A DNA stretch of 28,028 nucleotides from a virus, in IMG/VR virus record IMGVR_UViG_3300030118_002715, positions 3,325 to 31,352 of that record. The stretch is one strand, 5' to 3'. The notes under the pieces were generated by a model. It ran no database searches and had not been told where the DNA came from. It was given only the letters and a program-made list of their open reading frames with translations. Numbering within the stretch: the first letter of the stretch is position 1; each line of letters starts with the position of its first letter. Below are positions 8,399 to 15,400 of the stretch, piece after piece. The position numbers and the translations under genes were made by a program.

Positions 8399-8865
8399 TG
8401 TTCTACCTTTTTGTATATCCATCTTCTGCATATTGCACTCATATGGTTTGGTTTTACTTCGTATTCTTTTGATAAGTCTGAAACAATACCCCAATAATAT
8501 TCGTTATCGTATCTGTTTCTGATATCTTTTATTTCTTCATCTGTAAATCTACCACGTTCTGCCGCATTACCTCTTTGTAATGACCCTGCATCTACAATAA
8601 TAATATGTTCTGGATTACAACACGCTGGTTCATTACAAGTTCTTGATACTCTAGTCCCGGTGTATTTGGTTGGTTTGGTTCCGTATTTTAGTTCTGCTAT
8701 TACTGAATGAACTGTTCTCATTTTAGTTTTGTAACGCATCATACCGTAACCCAACTGAGAATGTTTACCACCTGTCCATATTAGACAATCATTGAATGGT
8801 CTACCTTTAGCAACTATTTGTTCTAATGTCCATTCTTTTGGTTTTCTACCTGGCTTCTGTCTCAT
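8395..8865 (-). CDS. HNH endonuclease (HNH_3-like) with C-terminal HTH
   Basis: 156 residues from the ATG at 8863-8865, preferred because GGGAG lies 7 nt upstream; an in-frame ATG 11 codons earlier has no such site. The core follows the phage HNH_3 layout: CLIWTGG, GYGMMRY, TVHSVIAELKYG, then TCNEPACCNPEHI, and a Gly-Arg after an Asn-Ala segment. The final 45 residues (EEIKDIRNRYDN to SAICRRWIYK) look like the helix-turn-helix DNA-binding tail found on such enzymes. Where relatives usually have His before the first Cys (HxC), this protein has Arg (SRTC), so activity is uncertain. It is free-standing, not inside an intron or split gene, suggesting a selfish homing endonuclease or a DNA-processing role. 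Confidence 0.8.
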   Translation of the reverse strand: MRQKPGRKPKEWTLEQIVAKGRPFNDCLIWTGGKHSQLGYGMMRYKTKMRTVHSVIAELKYGTKPTKYTGTRVSRTCNEPACCNPEHIIIVDAGSLQRGNAAERGRFTDEEIKDIRNRYDNEYYWGIVSDLSKEYEVKPNHMSAICRRWIYKKVEQ

Positions 8866-8866
8866 A

Positions 8867-9343
8867 TTACGTCTCCCAAGTAAATAAACCATCTTCAACT
8901 ACAACATTGTATTCTGGTTGCTTTGTTTCTTGTTTTGGTTGTTCTTTTCTTACGTGTTTAATGATAGAGTCGCCATCAAGAATTTCCATTTGACCTCTTT
9001 TAGTTGAAATAAATTTAGTTTCAAACTTTGGAAGTTTGTCTGGTCTACCTGCATCAATAAATTGCTTATGTATTCTTGGATTATACATTTTAGAAGCAAA
9101 TGTGTAAACGTGACCTACGCCATTGTTTACTACATCTTCCCATCCATTTGTTTTGAAATTTGCGTAACCTACTGTTTTCTTTTTCATACCTTGTAGAGTC
9201 ATTTCATCTATTTGTCTTCTTGGTCCGGTATAACAGGTAATTGTTTCTTTTAAGTCTAAGTTTTTGAATGTAAAACGATAATCGCCATCTTTCATTCCAT
9301 ATGTATCTATTTTAGTCAATAGATATTCGTGGTTATGTTTCAT
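8867..9343 (-). CDS. Unknown protein, first gene of a short cassette
   Basis: 158 residues, soluble, mildly basic, no recognised domain. The N-terminal half is beta-like (YLLTKIDTYGMKDGDYRFTF), the middle has NGWEDVVNNGVGHVYTFASK, and the C-terminal quarter is Lys/Glu/Gln-rich and probably disordered. The ATG has AAAAAAGGAG 6 nt upstream and lies 28 nt after a consensus sigma70 -10 element, so this is the leader gene of the unit. The HNH gene follows with a 1-base gap (TAA T ATG). Expression from a host-type promoter suggests early or constitutive synthesis. I cannot assign a function. Confidence 0.65.
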   Translation of the reverse strand: MKHNHEYLLTKIDTYGMKDGDYRFTFKNLDLKETITCYTGPRRQIDEMTLQGMKKKTVGYANFKTNGWEDVVNNGVGHVYTFASKMYNPRIHKQFIDAGRPDKLPKFETKFISTKRGQMEILDGDSIIKHVRKEQPKQETKQPEYNVVVEDGLFTWET

Positions 9344-9371
9344 TGATTTCTCCTTTTTTAAATCATATGTT

Positions 9372-9400
9372 ATTATACATATTTATGATAAAAGAGTCAA
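9372..9400 (-). promoter_or_regulatory. Sigma70-type promoter P3
   Basis: On the minus strand TTGACT (9395-9400), a 17-nt spacer, then TATAAT (9372-9377). This is one mismatch from full consensus with ideal spacing, 28 nt before the ATG of the gene ending at 8867. It lies just after the terminator at 9421-9443, so the cassette has its own start. Confidence 0.85.
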
Positions 9401-9420
9401 GAGATATATTTAATCAATCA

Positions 9421-9443
9421 TAAAAGGTCTTTTTCAAAGACCT
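9421..9443 (-). terminator. Intrinsic terminator T2
   Basis: On the minus strand AGGTCTTT, a GAA loop, AAAGACCT (9425-9443), an 8-bp perfect stem, followed by TTTTA. The plus-strand side lacks a T-run. It ends the long noncoding unit that begins near 10036. Confidence 0.7.
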
Positions 9444-10036
9444 AACAATTCGTTTCCTTACTCGTTACCACTCGTTTAGAAACTCATTGTTTGGACAAAC
9501 ACCTAATATCTATTTGGATAATAATAATATTATTCATCTTCACTATGGCGAAGCCACAGGTCGAGGGAGTTTTCCCCCGGTCACTGTGACTAACTTCTTC
9601 ACTAAGTCTTACCACATTCTGTATTACACAACTCTTTCGAGAAAAGCAGGTTTAGGTATCAATCTTTATTACGTGCGGTCTACCCATACACTAGAACCAT
9701 ACAGTCAGTCTATCTAGTGTATTGACAGTTAAATGAATAAATCATTCTCGACATTCTGTCTCACTGAACTATTATATTAGATGTTATATTAGAACTTTCT
9801 CATATCTCTATGATACAACCATTGCGACAATAGAAAAGCACTCGATCCGGAAGGGGACGTCTTTTAAGGCATCCTGCATAACAGGGTAGTCTATTGAAGT
9901 AGATAACAAGCAATCAGCATACCGCCACACATCAGAACGGACTCTGCAACACGATAACAATCGGCGTGTCAACCTTAATCTTGTTTGTAATTTATGGGAT
10001 AGATATTAGTTCTTAAAAATCGTTATATTAGATATA
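9421..10036 (-). ncRNA. Candidate large structured noncoding RNA (about 615 nt)
   Basis: Between promoter P2 (10043-10071) and terminator T2 there is no minus-strand reading frame with a ribosome site. The RNA has strong helices: a 10-bp perfect hairpin (arms 9686-9695 and 9713-9722, 17-nt loop); a compound hairpin at 9553-9590 whose inner arm pairs CGGGGGA with TCCCTCG through a G-U pair and whose outer arm GTCACAG pairs with CTGTGGC through a U-G pair, so it folds better as minus-strand RNA; a hairpin at 9800-9813 with a GAGA (GNRA) loop on the minus strand; and TGTTT-GTCC-AAACA near 9490. The decamer TTATATTAGA (plus strand) occurs three times. Size and phage setting recall GOLLD/ROOL-type giant RNAs, but identity is not established. 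Confidence 0.55.
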
Positions 10037-10042
10037 TTTATT

Positions 10043-10071
10043 ATAATAACAAATAATCAGACCGAAGTCAA
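10043..10071 (-). promoter_or_regulatory. Sigma70-type promoter P2
   Basis: Minus strand TTGACT (10066-10071), 17-nt spacer, TATTAT (10043-10048), with an extended -10 TG one base before. It shares TGTTATTATA with P1. Predicted start near 10036. No gene lies downstream before terminator T2. Confidence 0.75.
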
Positions 10072-10090
10072 CCTTTTTTTAAACTTTTTT

Positions 10091-10128
10091 AAAATAAAAA
10101 CCCTGCCATACACTCGTATAGCAGGGTT
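10091..10128 (-). terminator. Strong intrinsic terminator T1
   Basis: On the minus strand AACCCTGC plus TATAC pair with GTATG plus GCAGGGTT across a GAGT loop (10099-10128). This is 13 bp including one U-G pair that forms only in the minus-strand RNA, followed by TTTTTATTTT. It ends the first noncoding unit. Confidence 0.9.
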
Positions 10129-10362
10129 CATCGATTTTTAAGAGAAATCTAATGTTTAAAATGACATATACACTAGATTGAAACTTCCACGAAAGAAGTA
10201 ATAGTATTTATCACATACTATCCGGGGGGATATGAGAAGATTTAAGTCACTTTCAAACCTAAATCTTCTCTAGAGAGTATGTGAAAAACTACACAACAAT
10301 CTAAGCAACTCAAAACCAGTCTTGGACAAGAATGGATACAAGGATCGAATCACTTAGATTGT
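10092..10362 (-). ncRNA. Candidate structured small RNA (about 270 nt)
   Basis: Bounded by promoter P1 and terminator T1 and lacking any plausible gene. The predicted 5' end starts an 11-bp perfect helix (10353-10363 with 10295-10305) enclosing 47 nt. Next comes a three-way junction: outer stem TCACATACT/AGTATGTGA (10276-10284 with 10211-10219) enclosing an 11-bp hairpin (10260-10270 with 10234-10244) and a short hairpin ATCC-CCCC-GGAT near 10220-10231. A further 10-bp stem (10170-10179 with 10146-10155) has a G-U pair only in the minus-strand reading. The exposed CCCC loop could pair with G-rich ribosome sites. It does not fit the tRNA cloverleaf or any RNA class I know. Confidence 0.7.
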
Positions 10363-10368
10363 TCTTAT

Positions 10369-10397
10369 ATAATAACAGATATTATGGGAGTTGTCAA
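10369..10397 (-). promoter_or_regulatory. Sigma70-type promoter P1
   Basis: Minus strand TTGACA (10392-10397), 17-nt spacer, TATTAT (10369-10374), with TG one base before the -10. A near-perfect consensus with start near 10362, at the base of the first RNA helix. Confidence 0.85.
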
Positions 10398-10411
10398 GTA
10401 TTTTTTTAAGT

Positions 10412-10452
10412 GTCCCTCTCAAAGTTTCTACAACCAGGAGTTTGAGAGGGAC
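10412..10452 (-). other. 12-bp perfect hairpin with anti-Shine-Dalgarno loop
   Basis: Arms 10412-10423 and 10441-10452 (GTCCCTCTCAAA with TTTGAGAGGGAC) pair perfectly around a 17-nt loop. Read on the minus strand the loop begins CTCCTGG, complementary to the AGGAG ribosome sites used throughout this phage. No T-run follows on the minus strand. A second hairpin (10478-10504, TTGTAG with CTACAA) lies just upstream, and the loop here contains another TTGTAG that could compete for the same partner. It lies between the late genes and promoter P1; it could be a 3'-end processing or stabilising hairpin or a small regulatory RNA. Confidence 0.6.
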
Positions 10453-10507
10453 TCGTCCATATTAAGAACGAAGGAGTTTGTAGTGTGTTTTAGAAAACCT
10501 ACAATAT

Positions 10508-10518
10508 TATTTATGCTT
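10508..10518 (-). promoter_or_regulatory. Candidate late promoter motif ahead of the noncoding region
   Basis: AAGCATAAATA on the minus strand, overlapping the stop codon of the 81-residue gene by two bases. This copy faces the hairpins and noncoding units, not a protein gene, so late transcription could enter the RNA region here. Confidence 0.4.
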
Positions 10519-10762
10519 ACATAAATGCTATTGCATCTAACTGTTTTGCCAGTTGTTTTAGTGATTTGTTGTAATCTTTTGGTAAATGCAGTTCCCATAC
10601 ATCTTCACGTTTTTGTAAAGTGCAATTTGCAGGAATCTTGTAAATGTCTGTTGATGATGTAATCAATAATACACCCGCTGTATGTTTTAGCGGTGATTTT
10701 CTAGTTTTAGCACGTCCTGTAATTCTCATCATTCTTGCAGGATCTAATACTGTGTAAGGCAT
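10517..10762 (-). CDS. Small unknown protein at the end of the late block
   Basis: 81 residues, basic N-terminal half (RMMRITGRAKTRKSPLK) and a C-terminal helical stretch with KSLKQLAKQLDAIAF. No recognised domain. The ATG lies two bases after the stop of the upstream gene, with only a weak purine-rich stretch before it, so translation probably depends on coupling. It is the last protein gene of the right-hand late transcript before the noncoding region, and its stop codon overlaps an AAGCATAAATA motif. A structural or head-accessory role is possible from position only. Confidence 0.6.
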   Translation of the reverse strand: MPYTVLDPARMMRITGRAKTRKSPLKHTAGVLLITSSTDIYKIPANCTLQKREDVWELHLPKDYNKSLKQLAKQLDAIAFM

Positions 10763-10764
10763 AC

Positions 10765-11001
10765 TTAATTATCCACTTCGTCAAAACTATCCCACAATTC
10801 AGCCATCTCATCCATAAGATGTGCATATCTTTTTTGTCTACTTCTATCTAATGTTCTAAAAACAACTACAAATTCGTGTAAATCATTTATATCAATGACG
10901 CCTATTGCTTTTGCTTGTTGTAGCATCATATCTAGTTTCATTACTACATAACTGTTTTTCATTTCACGGGATCTATCCCATTCTAATACAGGTGTTACCA
11001 T
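10765..11001 (-). CDS. Small helical unknown protein
   Basis: 78 residues from the ATG at 10999-11001, which overlaps the upstream stop in ATGGTAA and has AAGG 4 nt before it. A TTG six codons earlier is possible but lacks a ribosome site. The sequence is mostly helix: KLDMMLQQAKAIGVIDINDL, then FRTLDRSRQKRYAHLMDEMA and an acidic end. No domain recognised. It sits among small late genes after the fibres and differs from its three basic neighbours by being near neutral to acidic. Confidence 0.6.
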   Translation of the reverse strand: MVTPVLEWDRSREMKNSYVVMKLDMMLQQAKAIGVIDINDLHEFVVVFRTLDRSRQKRYAHLMDEMAELWDSFDEVDN

Positions 11002-11285
11002 TTTACCTTGTCGGCCCAATATGCGCCTGACATCCTTCCTTTTGCTATATTTTTAGCGTGACGTTTTTTGAATGCCATACGCTTATTTCGGTCTGAGGTG
11101 CTCTCTCCTTTGCGATATGGCTTAGTATCAGCGCCTTGTTGACCGAATCTAATAAGTTTAATTTTATTACCAGACTTGGCAAGAACTACGTGTGATTTGG
11201 TTGGATGTTTTGGTGTTCTTTTTGGTTTATTATAACCTGCTAACCCAAATCTTGCTAATCTAGGATCTTTTTTTCTTTTTTCCAA
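10995..11285 (-). CDS. Small basic phage protein (DUF6321-like), TTG start
   Basis: 96 residues. The segments HVVLAKSGNKIKLIRFGQQG and then RMAFKKRHAKNIAKGRMSGA followed by YWADKVKW match a pattern widespread in phage structural gene clusters, which I know as DUF6321; its function is unknown. The initiation codon is TTG at 11283-11285 with AGGAG 8 nt upstream, inside the 68-residue gene, giving a 26-nt overlap. No in-frame ATG precedes the conserved part. The strong positive charge and late location suggest contact with DNA or capsid, as an inference only. Confidence 0.75.
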   Translation of the reverse strand: MEKRKKDPRLARFGLAGYNKPKRTPKHPTKSHVVLAKSGNKIKLIRFGQQGADTKPYRKGESTSDRNKRMAFKKRHAKNIAKGRMSGAYWADKVKW

Positions 11286-11466
11286 GTTTTATTCTCCTAT
11301 CTAATAATGATTTAGGTATTCTTTTACCTGCTTTGTATAATGCAGATATTTGTGCTAATACACTTGCTAATTCAGAACGTTTTCCGCCTTTTACTCCAGA
11401 AAGATATTTTTTTGGCAATCCTGATTTCTTATCTTTTGGAACTGCTCTACGTTTCTTTTTAGCCAT
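11260..11466 (-). CDS. Small lysine-rich protein, unknown function
   Basis: 68 residues with Lys-rich ends (MAKKKRRAVPKDKKSGLPKK at the start, IKLGKKKKRS at the end) and a short central helix (RSELASVLAQISALYKAGK). Such proteins recur in marine phage genomes beside the DUF6321-like gene, as here, but no function is known to me. It starts in a TAATG overlap with the upstream gene, with AGGA about 7 nt before the ATG, and its end carries the ribosome site of the next gene. Second of three consecutive basic proteins that are probably produced together. Confidence 0.7.
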   Translation of the reverse strand: MAKKKRRAVPKDKKSGLPKKYLSGVKGGKRSELASVLAQISALYKAGKRIPKSLLDRRIKLGKKKKRS

Positions 11467-11720
11467 TACTTCTTTTTCCTGTTACGTTTTCTTGCTTTTG
11501 CTTGTAGGTCTAAATCGTGCTTTTTAGAACCTCTCATAAAACTATTTACTCTTGCCATCGCCCACCCTGCCATAGATATTCCTGGCCTACTTCCGGAACT
11601 TAAGTATGCGCCTTGACCTCTACGATAAACTTTCTGTAAATCAGTCAGTGTATATTTTTTAGACTTGTTTGCTTTTGCTCTCAAAGCCTTTTTAGCAGTA
11701 TCAGATATTTTCTTAGCCAT
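11466..11720 (-). CDS. Small basic phage protein with YRRGQGAY motif
   Basis: 84 residues. Basic ends flank a conserved-looking centre: VYRRGQGAYLSSGSRPGISM followed by GWAMARVNSFMRG. I recognise this motif from small proteins in phage structural regions (a DUF family), not from any enzyme. The C-terminus is RKRNRKKK. Its start overlaps the stop of the 225-residue fibre protein (TAATG) with only a weak ribosome site, so it is likely coupled to that gene. It and the next two genes form a trio of very basic products. Confidence 0.7.
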   Translation of the reverse strand: MAKKISDTAKKALRAKANKSKKYTLTDLQKVYRRGQGAYLSSGSRPGISMAGWAMARVNSFMRGSKKHDLDLQAKARKRNRKKK

Positions 11721-12397
11721 TATGAACTCGCAACTGTTGTTCCATCAGTTACATATTTCCAAGCACCACCTACTGAATAGATAAGTTGAAATTTGTTTGC
11801 ACCAGCACCATCTGTAGTCAAATATGCTACAAGACCGTCATCGCCTGAACCTGCGTTTGCAGGTAAGTTTGCGTATGCTGTTGGTGTCAATTTTATTGCA
11901 CAAGGAAAAACTCCTGTCTTTGGTTCTAATATATATTGAAACTCTGTTGCTGTTCCAGACACTGTATTGTAACCACTAAGTTGAACGTGTGTGTTAAAAT
12001 TGTTTGTATCTGTAACATTATCTGCTACCCACTTAATACCACCGCCAAGAACATCTGCCTTGTTTGCAGTATCAAATTTACCAAAAATACCTGCTGATTG
12101 ATTTGCGGTAAGATTGTGTGAATTTGTAGCATAATCACTTTGAACCATCAAAGAAATTAAATCACTTGCGCCTGATGATGAATCTGCTGTTCTTGTCAAC
12201 AAATGTGAATCAAATGCAGTTCCGATTGATTGAATTTTAGGATCAGTTCCTTCTGCTGTGAAACTGCCTACAATGAGTTTTGATACATCTAGATTTGCAC
12301 CAGAGTCGCTGTGTGCTAATCCTAATGTTGTAAAATTTGCGTCAAGTTCTGCGTGTGACAACGCTGATCCCTTACCCGCTCTTGTTGTGATTGCCAT
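11720..12397 (-). CDS. Tail fibre-like virion protein
   Basis: 225 residues. The N-terminus TTRAGKGSALSHAELDANFT is a common opening of phage fibre or virion proteins. The C-terminal 40 residues (GLVAYLTTDGAGANKFQLIY then WKYVTDGTTVASS) resemble the end of the 1074-residue fibre encoded at 4422-7646, so both may carry the same small beta tip or attachment domain. The middle is beta-rich. AGGAG lies 7 nt before the ATG. It follows the large adhesin and precedes three small basic genes. Likely part of the distal tail or capsid decoration; exact place unknown. Confidence 0.65.
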   Translation of the reverse strand: MAITTRAGKGSALSHAELDANFTTLGLAHSDSGANLDVSKLIVGSFTAEGTDPKIQSIGTAFDSHLLTRTADSSSGASDLISLMVQSDYATNSHNLTANQSAGIFGKFDTANKADVLGGGIKWVADNVTDTNNFNTHVQLSGYNTVSGTATEFQYILEPKTGVFPCAIKLTPTAYANLPANAGSGDDGLVAYLTTDGAGANKFQLIYSVGGAWKYVTDGTTVASS

Positions 12398-12407
12398 ATT
12401 TTTGCTC

Positions 12408-15400
12408 CTATTTTGTCATTCTGACAATATATGTTTTTTCCGATCCGCTTGTTGTATCAAACAAAACATAAACATTATCTCTGCTTTTGCCTTGAATGTA
12501 TAAATTAGATCCAGAAACTAAACGATTGGTTTCATCACCTACTGCACGATAAATGTGTGTTGAAGAACCATCGTGTCTTCCTAATCTAAAGAAATAATAG
12601 TCAGAAGTGCTAGGATCTTGTTTATACACTGTATGACTACCTAATGCTTGTTTTAACACTAAATCACTTGACGAACTAATACCTGATTGGAAATCATTTG
12701 CATCGTTTTCTACCCAAGCGTTTGTTGATGTGTTGTAACGATACAAGAATGTTCCTAATAATAACCAACCAGTTGTATTTGCTTGTAACCAACTACCTAT
12801 ACCGGTATATAGTGAAAAATATGAATTAAATGCAACATTACTTCCGCCCCAATAAGTTCTTGTTATTGATTGTTTTAACCCAAAGTTATCGGTTCCGCCT
12901 TCATTTTGATGATAAACATCAAATCTATTATTTGTTCCGTTTGCTATAGCAAAGTGTATTGTTCCATCTGCTAGTCTACCAATAGAACCTGCCCAACATT
13001 CAGTTGTGCCACTTTGCATAACAGTTGTTCCATTTGATGTATTTAAATCAGTTGAATTTAATGTATCTACTTTTAATAGTTTCCATTCATTTGTTCCAGC
13101 CCTTTGTATCAATGCGTAAAATCTGTTATTACTATCATCATAATATGAATCTAAAACTCTTGTTATCGATGACCAACCTAAATCATAATCTATGCCATTG
13201 GTAGTAGAATGAGGTATTGCAATACCATCTAATGTTCCAAATGAATCTTGTGAAGTTTGTGATAAACCTGATGCTCTAAATTTAATTTTAAGTGCATTAT
13301 TCAAGTATGCAGAATATGCCACAAATAAACCGTCTGCTTGGTTAATACTTGTTACCGCAGATTGTAATGTATTAAATTTATTATTTTGAGCATTTTGTGG
13401 CAGTGTTAAATTGTAATATCTATTTGATTGCCACGTAAAAAATACATTTGGATCAGGTGTAAAACTAGGATCTTTTGCTCTAATCGTTACACCACTTATT
13501 GACATATCATTGACTTTGTATGGTGCAAAGTAAACAGCGGCATCGTGCTGTTGCTCTCCTAAAAGAGCCCAATGTGATATCGATGTAACAAATCGTTTGC
13601 TTGAGTTAGAAAAAACTACAACATTATTTGCTGTATTTGAGTCTGTAACTTGAATATCTGCACGTATTTCTGACCATTCACCTATGTTATCAGTCGCTGT
13701 AGGTTCATCATTATGATAAGTTAAAATTTCATTTGTTTCATCTAATACTGCATCTGCTGTTCTATATACTAATCTATTTGTTGATTGGTGTGAAGTTCCA
13801 TTTGATCCAGCATCAGCATTTTCATTACTATCGCTCCAACTACGATTGTATGCAAATCCAGTTGTAATTGGCCCTACAACTGAAAGATTACTCCAGTTAC
13901 CTGTGTATGTTACTCCTATAGTTGCTTCTGCAAAATTATAGTGGTCTTGTTCTGTATTTTCTGCATCTCTTGTAAGGTTGCTATCAGTAGTTGATATTGG
14001 CCCAAAGCCTCTTGCTCCATCGTATGAAACATTTCCAAATTGAGAACTGAATACAGGTATTGCAATTTCATTTACAGTCATAGAACCTGTATCTACTGCA
14101 CCACTAGTGCCTGCTCTAAATAATTCATAACTTAATGTAAAATTACCTGTTCCTAAAACTCTTAAAGATTGAACATAATCTGTAACTTGTGTTGGAGTTC
14201 CTGTAAATGTAAATTCGTGTCTTGTGTAATCTGTTACAACATAACCATCTGTAATATAATCACCACTTTGTAATACTGAACCTGCATATAATTCGTGTGT
14301 AGAAGGTATAACTATGTTAAGTGTATAATTTAATGAATATGATTCTGTGACACTCCAACTCGCTGAACTTGTTCCAGTCAATCCATACATACTTGCTATT
14401 GGATTTCCTGTTGTAGGAATAAATGCATTTAATGTGTTTACATAATATGCTTGTGATGGTAATGAAAGTTCTTTAAGTGCTGTCCCTTGATTAAAATTTG
14501 TTTGAATATCATAGTTTGGAAACCCTGTATTTGAACTATCATTGTTTCTAACTACTTTGTATTCTAGATAAAAAGGCCCACCTGAATAGTCAAAGTATGG
14601 AACCATTTGTAAATTTTGTAATGCAGTATTACATTGTGCTTTTGTTCCTACGATTGTTAAATCACCTGTTGCATTACCGTTACCTGAAACTGTTGCCCCG
14701 CCGTTTGAACTACAAGCGAAAGAGGCATTTGTTGCAGTCAATAATGAATTATCTGATGATAATTTCGCTCTTGCTGTAACTGTAAATGTAGCCGCACCTG
14801 CAAAAGAATTATCGTTTATTACTAACCCACTATCAAAGTTTTTTGTTTGGTCTTCGTTCCAATTCAATGCTGAACCTTGCGTAAATGTTGTTTCATCTAC
14901 TTGTGTTACTGTAAAATTCATAGGAATATTTGCAGTTGAATATGATGAACCAACTGTGCTATTTGCTTTTGTCATTACAAGATTACCAACAAACGTATCA
15001 AATTCATCGGTGTCAAATGTAAATTGTAAACCATTTAATACATTATCCATTAAATTTGTCATACTAGTTGCAGTTAAATCAATAACACCTGTGCTTGAAT
15101 TGTATGATACTGTTGCTGTTGGATGTGTTACTGTATTGACTATTGCTATGCCATCTGCGTCTAATTGCATTGTAAATGAAACTGAATTTGTTTCTGGCAT
15201 AGTAGATTCATTTGTTGTTGACAAATCACTGCTTGAACAACTAACTGTCAGTGTGCTATCTTCTGTAGTCGTTTGACTTGGTAAAGAACCTGATGTAGTA
15301 ATATTATGTGGATGCCAAAATGTTCTTTGAACATATGAAGTTGTTGGCCCATCTGAAATTGTAAAATATAAATCAAATGTTGTTTGATTTGAACCGCGTA

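Noticed and set aside
9487-9717. 76-codon plus-strand open frame inside the gene-free region
   Set aside because: It begins with TTG, has no ribosome site, runs across both arms of strong hairpins and opposes the promoters P1-P3.
9900-9995. Further promoter TTGACA near 9970 on the minus strand
   Set aside because: The hexamer at 17-nt spacing is TTGCAG, a poor -10 box, and it lies in the middle of the long RNA.
10295-10363. tRNA-like element (GGATCGAATCA next to a closing helix)
   Set aside because: The closing helix is 11 bp, no 5-bp T-arm or anticodon arm can be formed, and the promoter and G-U pairs point to the other strand.
9421-10452. Packaging (cos/pac) site or replication origin as the reason for the gap
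   Set aside because: Not excluded, but no iterated origin-type repeats were seen and the gap lies over 5 kb from terS; paired promoters and terminators explain the layout better.
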